Source: Bacillus albus (GTDB lineage Bacteria > Bacillota > Bacilli > Bacillales > Bacillaceae_G). Taken from it: a DNA stretch of 64,000 nt. Below the pieces are notes generated by a model that did not search any database, had not been told where the DNA came from, and saw only the letters and a list, made by a program, of their open reading frames with translations. Of the stretch, positions 1 to 9,117 are shown in pieces. The first letter of the stretch is position 1. Each line of letters starts with the position of its first letter. The stretch lies in contig NZ_MAOE01000132.1 of the NCBI RefSeq assembly GCF_001884185.1, forward strand, positions 1 through 64,000, read 5' to 3'. Position numbers and translations under genes: made by a program.

Positions 1-48
1 CTCCATTGAATTTGCATACTTAGTATGCGAATTCAGGAGGTGTTTTTT
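1..48 (+). terminator. Rho-independent terminator of an upstream gene
   Basis: A long inverted repeat (CTCC..GAATTTGCATAC, loop, GTATGCGAATTC..GGAG) is followed by a run of seven T. The gene it ends lies outside the window. Confidence 0.75.
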
Positions 49-178
49 TCATGTACCACTATTCGGGTTCACTTCATTCATGACTGGGGTTTTCTTATAT
101 GCTAGATAGCCAAATATCAATAAAAATATTATATAAAAAAGATAGGTTTTATTATAATATTGTAATGGGAGGTTCAGT

Positions 179-1348
179 ATGAAAAATAGATTAGACGAAT
201 TAGATTCACTTCGAGGACTTGCGGCATTGACAGTAGTCGCACATCATTATTTATTAATATTCCCCTTTATTTGGAATAATACATTTCAGGATAAAGAGTA
301 TGCTGTACTAAATTTGGTTAAGTATAGCCCTATTCATTTGTTTTTTGCAGGACATGAGGCAGTAATTTTATTTTTTGTATTAAGTGGATTTGTATTATCA
401 TTACCATATTTGAAAAATACAAATATGACGTATTCTTCTTACTTAATTAAAAGGTTTTTAAGGTTATATATTCCATATAGTATTTCAGTTTTAATTGCTA
501 CATTTTTATATGTATCCTTTTCTAACGGTTTAATACATAATTTAAGTGATTGGTTTAATAATATATGGGTGTTACCAATTCAGTTATCCAATTTTATTCA
601 ACATTTTACTATGTTGGGAAGCTTTAATAATAGTGTAATTAATCCGATTTATTGGTCTCTAATTCATGAAATGAGAATATCAATAATTTTCCCAGTCATT
701 TTATATTTTATAATAAAACATAATTGGAAAATAACTTTAATAGTAAGTTTTATATGGTGTAGTAGTGCATTTGTATTAACCAATAAATTGAATGTATTTA
801 ATCAAAGCGATTATTTAATGACAATTTATTATTTATTTATGTTTATAGTTGGAGCTTTATTAGCGAAACATAAAAATGTATTTTTACAATTTTTCTCTGA
901 AAGATCAGTCGGAATGAAACTAATAATTATGATTTGTGCAGTGTTATTATATACCGCTAGATGGTGGGGATATAGCTTTCAATTCATGCACAACATTATC
1001 ATAACGGATTTTTTAACTATGTTTGGATCTACTATAATGATAGTTATTTCTATAGGCAGTAAGCGTATTAAAAATATTCTTTTAATGAAACCTATAAATT
1101 TTATTGGTAAAATTTCATATAGTTTGTATTTATATCACTGTGTTACATTATTAACTTTTTGTCATTGGCTACAATATAAAATAGGTTATCTTTTTATATT
1201 AGTACTAAGTTTTGTATGTGCAATGATATTAGCGACTATATCATATTATTGTATTGAAAAACCATCTATTAGGTTAGGTAAAATATTAGTTAGAAAATAT
1301 AGCTCACCCGCTATAAAAAATGATTTATCAATTAGATTAAAAAAGTGA
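179..1348 (+). CDS. Acyltransferase family 3 (OafA/YrhL-like) membrane protein
   Basis: The protein has 389 residues and is an integral membrane O-acyltransferase of the acyltransferase-3 family, which moves acyl groups onto extracellular sugars or cell wall polymers. The N-terminus has the family signature (DSLRGLAAL followed by HH in the first membrane segment), and about ten hydrophobic segments follow. There is no C-terminal SGNH domain, so this is the short form. The start ATG has GGGAGG ten bases upstream. The gene stands alone between two terminators, so the acceptor cannot be inferred from its neighbours. Confidence 0.85.
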   Translation: MKNRLDELDSLRGLAALTVVAHHYLLIFPFIWNNTFQDKEYAVLNLVKYSPIHLFFAGHEAVILFFVLSGFVLSLPYLKNTNMTYSSYLIKRFLRLYIPYSISVLIATFLYVSFSNGLIHNLSDWFNNIWVLPIQLSNFIQHFTMLGSFNNSVINPIYWSLIHEMRISIIFPVILYFIIKHNWKITLIVSFIWCSSAFVLTNKLNVFNQSDYLMTIYYLFMFIVGALLAKHKNVFLQFFSERSVGMKLIIMICAVLLYTARWWGYSFQFMHNIIITDFLTMFGSTIMIVISIGSKRIKNILLMKPINFIGKISYSLYLYHCVTLLTFCHWLQYKIGYLFILVLSFVCAMILATISYYCIEKPSIRLGKILVRKYSSPAIKNDLSIRLKK

Positions 1349-1440
1349 GACATGTAACTATGGATTGATTTGATTAATAGGATATAAAAAATCCATATTG
1401 GGTAAGATTAATTTTGAACATAAAAAAATGACTTTAATTA

Positions 1441-1482
1441 AAAATAGAACTTTTAGATGTATTCTTAAGTTCTATTTTCTTA
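1441..1482 (+). terminator. Terminator after the acyltransferase
   Basis: A 12-bp stem (AAAATAGAACTT / AAGTTCTATTTT) around a 14-base loop is followed by a T/C-rich stretch. The rest of the gap from 1349 to 1632 shows no coding signal. Confidence 0.6.
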
Positions 1483-1632
1483 TAATTCTTTTGATATTAT
1501 TTGGAAAATCTCTGATGTCAAACATGGAATAAACACGGAAAGTAAAAGAATCTTTTATTGTGAAAGAAAAAAGCATGCATATAATTAAAATAAAGACTAA
1601 GTTTCTGAATCTTCAATAATGGTGGTGTGAAC

Positions 1633-2403
1633 ATGTTTACTGAAGAGCGTAGAGAGAAAATTTTAGGGTTACTTAAGAAAAACGGAAGGGTAATTGCTAA
1701 AGATCTTGCGGAAAGTTTCGATATGTCTATTGATTCAATAAGAAGAGATTTATCTATTATGGAGAAGGATGGTTTGTTAAAAAGAACACATGGTGGTGCA
1801 ATCGAACTTACTAGAGTAAGGAATTTAACTGCTGAACCATCGAAACGTTATCGTGATAGTTCACTAGGTGAAGAAGCAATTGCGAAAGTTGCTGCATCAT
1901 ACATACAAGAAGGAGATTCTGTTTTTATTGGCGGGGCATCTATTCATTATGCGATGTTAAAGTATTTACCTGAAACATCATTTACAGTGATTACAAATGC
2001 TTTAGAAATTGCTAGTAAGTTAAGGGAGTATAAGAATGTAGAAACGTATTTAATTGGTGGAAAAGTGAAATCATCAGGAAATATGACAGATACACTTGCC
2101 TCTGAAATGATCAATAGATTATCTATTGATCTATATTTCTCTACAGGTGGCGGCATTTCATTGAATGGTATAAGTACTGCAACGCCAGAAGTTGCTTATT
2201 TTGGAAAAACAGTAAGTAAAATTGCTAGAAGAAATATTTGTTTAGCTCCGCATACTAAACTTGGAAGAGATTGCTTTATTAAAGGAGAGTCAATGAGAGA
2301 AATTGACCTTATTATAACAGATGAAGAGGCTAGTAAAGAAACGATTCAACAATTTGAGAAACAAGGCAAAGAAATTTTGATAGCATCAATAGACTGCATT
2401 TAA
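1633..2403 (+). CDS. DeoR-family transcriptional regulator
   Basis: This is a 256-residue regulator. The N-terminal winged helix (about residues 1-55) carries the DeoR signature with IRRDL in the recognition helix and KRTHGGA at its end. The rest is the sugar-phosphate-isomerase-like effector domain of DeoR/GlpR proteins. ATG at 1633 is preferred over the in-frame GTG at 1627 because GGTGG lies seven bases before it. No sugar operon is adjacent. The next gene, a GNAT, starts 12 bases downstream and is probably cotranscribed. The effector is unknown. Confidence 0.88.
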   Translation: MFTEERREKILGLLKKNGRVIAKDLAESFDMSIDSIRRDLSIMEKDGLLKRTHGGAIELTRVRNLTAEPSKRYRDSSLGEEAIAKVAASYIQEGDSVFIGGASIHYAMLKYLPETSFTVITNALEIASKLREYKNVETYLIGGKVKSSGNMTDTLASEMINRLSIDLYFSTGGGISLNGISTATPEVAYFGKTVSKIARRNICLAPHTKLGRDCFIKGESMREIDLIITDEEASKETIQQFEKQGKEILIASIDCI

Positions 2404-2415
2404 AAGGAGTTTGAA

Positions 2416-2958
2416 ATGATTATAAAAGAACAAGAGTTTCATATAAATGGATTAACTTACACAATTCGTTCAGCAGCTGAAACGGATGCGGAGCAGTTAT
2501 CAAAAATTAGAGTTCAGATCGATGGCGAAACTGAAAATATGGATAGAGAAGCTGGAGAGGGATTTATAGATAAGATAGGTTTTCAAAAAATAATAAAAGC
2601 AGATAGTGAAGAGGTGAAGAATCTCTTTTTAGTTGCAGAAGTGCACAACCAAATCGTAGGTTTTTCAAGATGTGAAGGATCAAATTTGAAAAGATTATCC
2701 CATAAAGTAGAGTTTGGCGTTTGTATTTTAAGAGAGTTTTGGGGATATGGAATCGGGAAGAGTCTCTTGCAACAATCTATTCAGTGGGCTGATGAAAATG
2801 AAGTGAAAAAGATATCATTACAAGTGTTAGAGACAAATGAAAAAGCCATTCAGCTTTATAAAAAATTAGGTTTTGAAGTAGAAGGTATACTAAAAAATGA
2901 TAAAAGACTGTCGGATGGAAAGTATTATAATACGGTAGTAATGGGAAGGTGTATTTGA
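2416..2958 (+). CDS. GNAT-family N-acetyltransferase
   Basis: The protein has 180 residues with a typical GNAT fold. The acetyl-CoA-binding loop is seen as WGYGIGKSL at about residues 110-120, followed by the conserved ETNEKAIQLYKKLGF motif near the C-terminus. It most resembles the RimI/YkkB-type enzymes that acetylate small amines or protein N-termini. It follows the DeoR regulator by 12 bp with AAAGGAG as ribosome binding site, so the two probably form an operon. The substrate cannot be told from sequence. Confidence 0.85.
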   Translation: MIIKEQEFHINGLTYTIRSAAETDAEQLSKIRVQIDGETENMDREAGEGFIDKIGFQKIIKADSEEVKNLFLVAEVHNQIVGFSRCEGSNLKRLSHKVEFGVCILREFWGYGIGKSLLQQSIQWADENEVKKISLQVLETNEKAIQLYKKLGFEVEGILKNDKRLSDGKYYNTVVMGRCI

Positions 2959-2985
2959 ATCTGTTCATAAAAAAGGTGGAAATGT

Positions 2986-3324
2986 ATGTTTTATAGAAGA
3001 AAGTACTATATAGTAAAGAATGAATTTATAGAAATATTTAATGAGCATTTTAATACCACGAACTTACCTAACCAATTAAAGCATGGTTCCAGGTTAATAG
3101 GACGCTGGATGAAAGATAATAATGATGGTACAACTGAAATATTCGCCATATGGGAATATGATAGTTATGAACAGTATAAAGAAATTGAATCGAAAATTAG
3201 AAGAGACGAGATGCATGTGAGAAGAATACATGATTGGTATGAAAAACATGGCGGAAGAGAATATGTTTTACAGAAGTACATACTAAAGTTAAAAAATGAA
3301 GAGTTAGTATGTACTGTAAAGTGA
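2986..3324 (+). CDS. NIPSNAP-family protein
   Basis: This 112-residue protein shows a small ferredoxin-like dimeric alpha/beta-barrel pattern: YYIVKNEFIEIFNEHF at the N-terminus, then RLIGRWM and EIFAIWEYDSYEQYKEIE. These are typical of NIPSNAP/ABM-like proteins of unknown biochemical role. It lies 27 bp behind the GNAT gene and 17 bp ahead of a small membrane protein gene, so it is probably part of the 1633-3515 operon. The AAAAGGTGG ribosome binding site supports ATG 2986. Confidence 0.7.
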   Translation: MFYRRKYYIVKNEFIEIFNEHFNTTNLPNQLKHGSRLIGRWMKDNNDGTTEIFAIWEYDSYEQYKEIESKIRRDEMHVRRIHDWYEKHGGREYVLQKYILKLKNEELVCTVK

Positions 3325-3341
3325 TAGAGGAGTGAGTAATA

Positions 3342-3515
3342 ATGAGAATTAAAACAAAAGTATATTTTAGTTTAGCATCTACCATTTTATTTGCAATAGC
3401 GGTGATAGTTTTCTTTATAAACGGCAATCCACAAAAGTGGTTTTGGTTATGTATTTTCTTTGCGTCCATTATACAAAATATAGTTCTACTAAAAAAGAAT
3501 AAAGAAGCGCATTAA
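3342..3515 (+). CDS. Small two-helix membrane protein
   Basis: I read a 57-residue ORF starting MRIKTKVYFS. It has two hydrophobic segments (about residues 8-27 and 33-50) joined by a short NGNPQKW turn, and a basic tail (KKNKEAH). The ribosome binding site GAGGAGTG lies eight bases before the ATG, and the gene starts 17 bases after the NIPSNAP-like gene. I do not recognise a family. The size, good start site and operon position make it a likely real gene. Confidence 0.65.
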   Translation: MRIKTKVYFSLASTILFAIAVIVFFINGNPQKWFWLCIFFASIIQNIVLLKKNKEAH

Positions 3516-3559
3516 GATATTCAAATTATTAACATATTTGTGTCGTCTTTCTAGTTTTA

Positions 3560-3574
3560 TTGAAAACGCTTTTA
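3560..3574 (+). promoter_or_regulatory. Possible cre (CcpA) site upstream of the sigma-54 activator
   Basis: The sequence TTGAAAACGCTTTTA matches the Gram-positive cre consensus WTGNAANCGNWNNCW at all but one conserved position. It sits about 65 bases before the activator start. acoR-type activators in Bacillus are known to be catabolite repressed, so the location makes sense, but binding is inferred. Confidence 0.4.
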
Positions 3575-3638
3575 TTCAGTTTTATAATAAAAGTATGTTT
3601 TTATTAATCTCCAAAATAATGAATAGGGAGATGATACA

Positions 3639-5489
3639 ATGTTAGCTTCACCGTTTTACTTACATACATGGAAAAAGTTTGTTGATGAAGGGGTCCTTGA
3701 TTCGAACCGTATGAACGAAAGAATTTCAGAGTCATGGTATCGATGTAAACAAGCAAATGTGAATCCTCATATGAATAAAGGTCAGAAAATTTTGTCTTCT
3801 AATGTTTTTCAAGATCAAAAGAAAAAGAGTGAAATCTTCCTTGATATAGCTATACCTCAATTACAAAATATGAGAAAAACCATTGATGAGCTGCAAATGA
3901 TGGCATTATTAATTGATCCAGACGGTTACGTTCTATCGTTAAGTGGAAATCAACAAACGTTAAAACGTGCGAAACATATTAACTTCATTGAGGGTGTGAA
4001 ATGGACGGAAGCAGCTGTTGGTACAAATGCGATAGGAACCGCGTTACAGATTGAAGAGGCTATTATGATAAGTGGTACAGAGCATTATTCTGTCGCATCT
4101 CATAGCTGGAGTTGTGCGGCCGCTCCCATTCATAATGATGATGGGAAATTAATTGGTGTTCTAGATTTCTCCTGTCCAATTGAATTTTCACATCCCTATA
4201 TGCTCGGGATGGTAACTTCAATTGCACATGCGATTGAACGTGAATGTAGTATTCGAGTGCATCAAAATGAACTACATTTAATCCATCGTTTTTTAGATGT
4301 AATTGACAGTGAAGAACAAGTTGTCATTTGTAATCATCGTGATGTTATCGTTTCTGCAAGCAAAAAGGTTCGAGAACGAGTTTCTAATTGGTCAAGAATG
4401 AAACTTGAAGATTTAATGCAATATGGATTGAAATCTAAATTAGAAGTACCAGTATATGATAATGATAGGATGATTGGGAAATGTATTTATGTAAAGGAAA
4501 ATAAACAAAGAAATTTATTTTCTACTTCAAAGTTTATAAACGAGATTACTTTCCCCGGAGTTATTGGGACAAGCAATGCATTTCAACATACTTTAGAAGA
4601 AATTAAGCTTGTATCTCCAACAGATGCTAGTGTATATGTTTGTGGTGAAACAGGTGTAGGGAAAGAATATGTAGCGAGAGCGATTCATGAAAATAGTTCA
4701 AGAAAAAACGGTCCTTTTATAGCTGTTAACTGTGGTTCATTGCCGAAAGAATTAATGGAAAGCGAATTATTCGGTTATGCTGAAGGTGCGTTTACAGGTG
4801 CGCGGCGCCAAGGGTATAAAGGGAAATTCGAACAAGCAGACGGAGGGACAATATTTTTAGATGAAATTGGTGAAGTACCGCCAGAGATGCAAGTCGCATT
4901 ATTGCGTGTTTTACAAGAACGAACAGTAACGCCAATTGGCAGTTTAAAAGAAGTACCAGTAAATATTCGTATTATTACTGCGACACATAAAGATTTACTG
5001 CGATTAGTTGAAGAAGGCGAGTTCCGTCAAGATTTATATTATCGTTTACATGTTTATCCGTTATATGTTCCATCATTACTAGAAAGAAAAGAGGATATTT
5101 CGTACTTCATACAAGATTTTTGTGAACGAAAGAATTGGAATGTTGTATTTCCGACGAGTATTTGTAATAAACTTTCACAACATAAATGGCCCGGAAATAT
5201 TCGAGAGTTATTAAATGTGTTAGAACGTATTTACATTTTGTCGCAAGGACGGGAAATATGCGAAAAACAAATCTCTTTTTTATTACAAACTATGATGGGA
5301 AATCAACAACAATTGGCATTACAAGCAGAAAATAAAACAGAGCATACATTCAATTTCCGTGAAAAAATACAGCGTGATAGCATGATTGAAGCGCTAGAAA
5401 AGACGAATGGAAATGTTTCGTTAGCTGCCAAACTGTTAGATGTACCACGAAGTACATTTTATAAACGAATGCAAAAATATAAACTATAA
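3639..5489 (+). CDS. Sigma-54-dependent transcriptional activator (AcoR-like)
   Basis: This is a 616-residue enhancer-binding protein. A GAF-type sensory region (about 70-290) is followed by an AAA+ domain with Walker A GETGVGKE near residue 336, the sigma-54 contact loop GAFTGA near 383 and Walker B IFLDEIGE, and a C-terminal Fis-type helix-turn-helix ending at the stop. The N-terminus resembles AcoR, the acetoin catabolism activator. No aco genes, dehydrogenase operon or -24/-12 promoter (TGGCAC-N5-TTGC) is visible nearby, so it acts in trans or its target was lost. AGGGAGATG supports ATG 3639. Confidence 0.9.
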   Translation: MLASPFYLHTWKKFVDEGVLDSNRMNERISESWYRCKQANVNPHMNKGQKILSSNVFQDQKKKSEIFLDIAIPQLQNMRKTIDELQMMALLIDPDGYVLSLSGNQQTLKRAKHINFIEGVKWTEAAVGTNAIGTALQIEEAIMISGTEHYSVASHSWSCAAAPIHNDDGKLIGVLDFSCPIEFSHPYMLGMVTSIAHAIERECSIRVHQNELHLIHRFLDVIDSEEQVVICNHRDVIVSASKKVRERVSNWSRMKLEDLMQYGLKSKLEVPVYDNDRMIGKCIYVKENKQRNLFSTSKFINEITFPGVIGTSNAFQHTLEEIKLVSPTDASVYVCGETGVGKEYVARAIHENSSRKNGPFIAVNCGSLPKELMESELFGYAEGAFTGARRQGYKGKFEQADGGTIFLDEIGEVPPEMQVALLRVLQERTVTPIGSLKEVPVNIRIITATHKDLLRLVEEGEFRQDLYYRLHVYPLYVPSLLERKEDISYFIQDFCERKNWNVVFPTSICNKLSQHKWPGNIRELLNVLERIYILSQGREICEKQISFLLQTMMGNQQQLALQAENKTEHTFNFREKIQRDSMIEALEKTNGNVSLAAKLLDVPRSTFYKRMQKYKL

Positions 5490-5516
5490 AGTAGATTTTT
5501 GTAATCTACTTTTTCT
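5488..5516 (+). terminator. Terminator after the sigma-54 activator
   Basis: A 10-bp stem AAAGTAGATT / AATCTACTTT overlaps the stop codon and is followed by a T-rich tail. Confidence 0.7.
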
Positions 5517-5601
5517 TTGTGAGCTCATGTTCTGTCGGAATGTGCGCTTACCGGGGAAATAATAGAATAGTTAGAAATTAATTTCCAGAAGGAGGACTTA
5601 T

Positions 5602-5859
5602 GTGAAGTATATTGAAATTGGCATCGGAAATAGGTGGTTCGTTCGAACGGAAACTGAAAATAAAGATGGAACTGAATTTGAGGAACGCGGAATTATAAAA
5701 CCAATTTACTTTGAGTCTTTATATGTACGAATATGGTTTCAGAAAACGTGTTTTATTTTTGATACGAAAGAAGGGTTTAAGAAAGATAAGAAGAGAAGAA
5801 TTGAATATAAATTTATTGTTGGAATTGTAAGTAGACTGGATAAAGAAAAAGTGGGATAA
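5602..5859 (+). CDS. Small conserved protein, DUF3977-like
   Basis: The 85-residue product begins MKYIEIGIGNRWFVRTETE and has the GTEFEERGI and KEGFKK elements that I associate with the DUF3977 family of Bacillus. The function is unknown. The start is GTG at 5602, five bases after GGAGGA; the ATG two bases earlier is closed at once by TGA. No membrane segment or signal peptide is present. It stands alone between the activator and the broken NUDIX gene. Confidence 0.65.
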   Translation: MKYIEIGIGNRWFVRTETENKDGTEFEERGIIKPIYFESLYVRIWFQKTCFIFDTKEGFKKDKKRRIEYKFIVGIVSRLDKEKVG

Positions 5860-5921
5860 CATGCGAAGTTATAATTTGTCAGGGAATACAGTTATTTATT
5901 AATGAAGTGGGAGAGAATTAT

Positions 5922-6360
5922 ATGTCGATGTCGCTATATTATAAAAAAATCCGTGAGCAATTAGGCCATGGGCTAATTCTAATACCGAGTGTAGCTGCTG
6001 TTATTAAAAATGAGCAAGGGAAAATCTTATTTCAATATCCTGGTGGAGAATACTGGAGTTTGCCAGCTGGAGCAATTGAGCCTGGAGAAACTCCAGAAGA
6101 AGCGGTAGTTCGTGAAGTGTGGGAAGAAACGGGTTTGAAAGTGCAAGTAAAAAAAACAAAAAGGGGTATTTGGAGGGGAAAGATTCCGTCATATATATCC
6201 GAATGGCGATCAAGTAGAATATATTGTTGTTGTGTTTGAATGTGAAGTTATCAGTGGGAAGTTGAAGTCAATAGATGGTGAATCCTTAAAACTACAATAT
6301 TTCTCATTTTCTGAAAAGCCTACTTTAGCATTACCATACCCAGATAATATATTTTTATAG
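5922..6360 (+). pseudogene. NUDIX hydrolase, frameshifted in an A8 run
   Basis: The first part encodes a complete Nudix box (GAIEPGE, then REVWEETGL), the metal-binding site of pyrophosphohydrolases of nucleoside-diphosphate-X substrates. At 6149-6156 a run of eight A shifts the frame, and the original frame runs into a short unrelated tail ending at 6239. Removing one A restores a natural continuation (FGGERFRHIYPNGDQVEYIV) to the TAG at 6358-6360, giving about 145 residues. ATG 5922 has GTGGGAGA upstream. It is either a real null allele, a phase-variable tract or a homopolymer sequencing error. Confidence 0.8.
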
Positions 6361-6366
6361 ATGTAA

Positions 6367-6400
6367 AATAACACACCTTACTTATTGAAGGTGTGTTATT
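6367..6400. terminator. Bidirectional terminator between NUDIX and tetR genes
   Basis: Perfect 13-bp stem AATAACACACCTT / AAGGTGTGTTATT with an 8-base loop. The stop codon of the minus-strand TetR gene lies in the right arm. Confidence 0.8.
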
Positions 6401-7007
6401 TATATAATCCTGTCGTATACATCTTAGTTAATGTATGCACAATTTCTTCTAGGTCGATCTTTTTATCATTTTGCACAATCTTCCAAAGAAACATCTCATT
6501 CATTGCGAACCAAGCACGTGCTACAATTTCTTTATTTAATTCAGGATGTGCTAACCTATTTTCTTGAGAGTATGTAATATCTTGCGTAATGCTGTTTATA
6601 AAGCGTTCCCGAATCTCGTCCCATTTTTGACGTATCTCTTTTGATAACCCGATTGCTTCTTCTACAACTTGTAAAATAGCTCGTTCTTTCTCTGCTAATT
6701 GTAGAAATGCTCTAACTTGATTTTGAATCATCATACGTGCTTCTTCTTTTGTTTGAGGAAAAAAGGAGCGCTCAGCAATATCATAAAATTGATTCATGAC
6801 ATCTTCCATTAAAACAATGAGGAGATCATCTTTGTTTTTAAAGTATACATATGCCGTTCCATAACCAGTTTCTGCATGTTTAATAATTTGCGTAATGGTT
6901 GTTTTCTGAAATCCGTTATTAATAAAAACAATGTATCCGGAATGTAAAAGTTTTTTTTTAGTTTCTAAGGAGCGGTGTTTTCTTGATGAAAGAGTAGTGT
7001 TTTTCAA
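6396..7007 (-). CDS. TetR/AcrR-family regulator, candidate repressor of kynUBA
   Basis: The protein has 203 residues. The N-terminal helix-turn-helix (about 14-60) shows the TetR pattern: GFQKTTITQII, then GYGTAYVYFKNKDDLL. The C-terminal domain is the usual variable ligand-binding and dimerisation region. The start is TTG at 7007 with AGAGGTGA six bases upstream. It is divergent from kynU across 159 bp that hold promoters for both directions and a palindrome over the kyn promoter. Control of tryptophan degradation is therefore a reasonable inference, with a kynurenine-pathway compound as possible ligand. Confidence 0.85.
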   Translation of the reverse strand: MKNTTLSSRKHRSLETKKKLLHSGYIVFINNGFQKTTITQIIKHAETGYGTAYVYFKNKDDLLIVLMEDVMNQFYDIAERSFFPQTKEEARMMIQNQVRAFLQLAEKERAILQVVEEAIGLSKEIRQKWDEIRERFINSITQDITYSQENRLAHPELNKEIVARAWFAMNEMFLWKIVQNDKKIDLEEIVHTLTKMYTTGLYK

Positions 7008-7049
7008 AGAATCACCTCTTTATACTGAAATATCTGAAAATATAACTGT

Positions 7050-7079
7050 ATTGTAAAAGAAATTCATATATAAAGTCAA
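7050..7079 (-). promoter_or_regulatory. Sigma-A promoter of the tetR gene
   Basis: On the minus strand TTGACT (7079-7074) and TACAAT (7055-7050) are 18 bp apart, ahead of the TTG start at 7007. Confidence 0.6.
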
Positions 7080-7093
7080 CTGACATAATATCA

Positions 7094-7123
7094 TTGACGG
7101 TATATCAACTAAGGTGATATATT
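7094..7123 (+). promoter_or_regulatory. kynUBA promoter with overlapping palindromic operator
   Basis: TTGACG (7094-7099) and TATATT (7118-7123) form a -35/-10 pair with 18-bp spacing. Within it lies the inverted repeat TATATCA-N7-TGATATA (7101-7121). A protein bound there would block polymerase. The divergent TetR protein is the obvious candidate. Confidence 0.6.
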
Positions 7124-7166
7124 TCAATTAGTTAGAATAAAAAGAAAATTAAGAGAAGGTGACACC

Positions 7167-8453
7167 ATGTATAAAGAACCATTTCAACCAACTTATGAGT
7201 ATGCGCTTGAATGTGATAAACATGATGAACTGAAAGATTTTCAAACTGAATTTTATAAAAAAGAAGGAACAATATATTTAGATGGAAACTCATTAGGGCT
7301 ACTTTCAAAAAGAGCAGAAAAATCGTTACTTACTTTGCTAGATTCATGGAAAGAGTATGGCATTGACGGCTGGACCGAGGGTGAGCATCCGTGGTTTTTC
7401 CTTTCGGAGAAATTAGGTGAATTGACTGCATCTCTTATTGGAGCTTTACCAGAAGAAACTATTGTAACCGGTTCCACGACAACGAATATTCATCAAGTAA
7501 TCGCAACTTTCTATGAGCCGAAAGGAATTCGCACAAAAATTCTTGCGGATGAGTTAACATTCCCATCAGATATATATGCACTTCAAAGTCAAATTCGTTT
7601 AAAAGGATTAGAGCCAGATGAGCATTTAGTACGAGTGAAGAGCCGAGATGGTAGAACGCTTTCTGAAGATGATATTATTCAGGCAATGACAGATGATATC
7701 GCGTTAATTTTATTACCATCTGTACTATATAGAAGTGGCCAAATTCTTGATATGAAACGTTTAACAGCAGAAGCACATAAGCGTGGTATTCATATCGGAT
7801 TCGATTTATGTCACTCAATCGGTTCTATTCCGCATCATTTCAAAGAATGGGAGGTTGATTTTGCTATTTGGTGTAATTATAAATACTTAAATGCAGGACC
7901 TGGTGGTGTTGCCGGCCTTTATGTAAATAAAAAGCATTTTAATAGACTTCCAGGCTTGTCTGGCTGGTTTAGTTCTAGAAAAGATAAGCAGTTTGATATG
8001 GAACATACATTAACTGCAGCAGACCATGCAGGTGCATATCAAATTGGTACACCGCACGTATTAAGTACAGCGCCGTTAATCGGTTCTCTTGAAATTTTTA
8101 AAGATGCTGGTATAGAACGTTTACGTGAAAAATCCCTACATATTACAAGATATATGCTGAATTTAATTGATCACGAATTAAAAGATTTCGGATTTACAAT
8201 TGGAAATCCATTAGAGGATGAAAAACGTGGCGGGCACATATATTTAGAACATGCAGAAGCAGCACGTATTTGTAAAGCGCTAAAAGGAAATGGAGTTATC
8301 CCTGATTTCCGAGCACCTAATGGAGTAAGACTGGCGCCGGTCGCTTTATATAACACATATGAAGAAGTGTGGAAATCTGTACAAATATTAAAGAAAATTA
8401 TGAAAGAAGAAGAGTATAAACAGTTTGAAAATAAGCGAGAGGTTGTGGCATAA
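7167..8453 (+). CDS. kynU: Kynureninase
   Basis: This 428-residue PLP enzyme cleaves L-kynurenine to anthranilate and alanine (or 3-hydroxykynurenine to 3-hydroxyanthranilate). Family marks include YLDGNSLGL near the N-terminus, FDLCHSIG in the cofactor-binding region and the Schiff-base lysine in [13 protein letters not shown] at about K239, then GWFSS. The length is usual for bacterial kynureninase. It is the first gene of kynU-kynB-kynA: kynB starts two bases after its stop. AGAAGGTGA precedes the ATG. Expression is probably governed by the palindromic operator upstream. Confidence 0.97.
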   Translation: MYKEPFQPTYEYALECDKHDELKDFQTEFYKKEGTIYLDGNSLGLLSKRAEKSLLTLLDSWKEYGIDGWTEGEHPWFFLSEKLGELTASLIGALPEETIVTGSTTTNIHQVIATFYEPKGIRTKILADELTFPSDIYALQSQIRLKGLEPDEHLVRVKSRDGRTLSEDDIIQAMTDDIALILLPSVLYRSGQILDMKRLTAEAHKRGIHIGFDLCHSIGSIPHHFKEWEVDFAIWCNYKYLNAGPGGVAGLYVNKKHFNRLPGLSGWFSSRKDKQFDMEHTLTAADHAGAYQIGTPHVLSTAPLIGSLEIFKDAGIERLREKSLHITRYMLNLIDHELKDFGFTIGNPLEDEKRGGHIYLEHAEAARICKALKGNGVIPDFRAPNGVRLAPVALYNTYEEVWKSVQILKKIMKEEEYKQFENKREVVA

Positions 8454-8455
8454 GC

Positions 8456-9085
8456 ATGAAAACATCAGAGTGGATTGATATTTCACAACCGCTAAATAAT
8501 GATATTGCTACTTGGCCAGGAGACACACCGTTCTCATATGAAGTTTCATGGTCAAAAGAAGAAAGTGGCTCGGTAAATGTCGGAAAGTTAACGATGAGTA
8601 TTCATACAGGTACTCATATTGATGCACCATTTCATTTTGATAATGATGGAAAGAAAGTATTAGATTTAGATATTCAAGTTTATGTTGGCCCAGCACGGAT
8701 TATTGACGTTTCTAATCTTGAAAGTATCGGAAAAAAAGAACTAGAAAGCTTTCACTTAGAAGGTGTAGAACGATTATTATTACGTACATCTTCACATGGA
8801 AAATCCGAAGAATTTCCAGTTGTGATCCCTCATTTACGTGCTGATATAGCGCCGTTTCTTTCAGAAAAAGGTATACGTTTAATCGGAGTAGATGTACCAT
8901 CAGTTGATCCATTAGATGATAAAGAATTAGCAGCGCATCATCAATTATTTAAACGTGGAATTCATATTTTAGAAAATGTCGTACTAGATCATGTAGCAGA
9001 CGGTGATTATGAACTTATTGCATTACCACTTGCATTAACTGATGCGGATGGAAGTCCAGTTCGAGCCGTTATTAGACCAATATAA
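8456..9085 (+). CDS. kynB: Kynurenine formamidase (arylformamidase)
   Basis: The 209-residue cyclase-family hydrolase converts N-formylkynurenine to kynurenine and formate. It has the metal-binding motif HTGTHIDAPFHF at about residues 48-60 and the conserved GVDVPSVDPLD stretch. It sits between kynU and kynA, with only two bases separating it from kynU, and so is probably translationally coupled. The ribosome binding site (GAGAGG) lies within the end of kynU. No membrane or signal sequence is present, so it is cytoplasmic. Confidence 0.96.
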   Translation: MKTSEWIDISQPLNNDIATWPGDTPFSYEVSWSKEESGSVNVGKLTMSIHTGTHIDAPFHFDNDGKKVLDLDIQVYVGPARIIDVSNLESIGKKELESFHLEGVERLLLRTSSHGKSEEFPVVIPHLRADIAPFLSEKGIRLIGVDVPSVDPLDDKELAAHHQLFKRGIHILENVVLDHVADGDYELIALPLALTDADGSPVRAVIRPI

Positions 9086-9117
9086 GTAGAATGATATAAA
9101 AGGGGCGTTTGGCTAAT

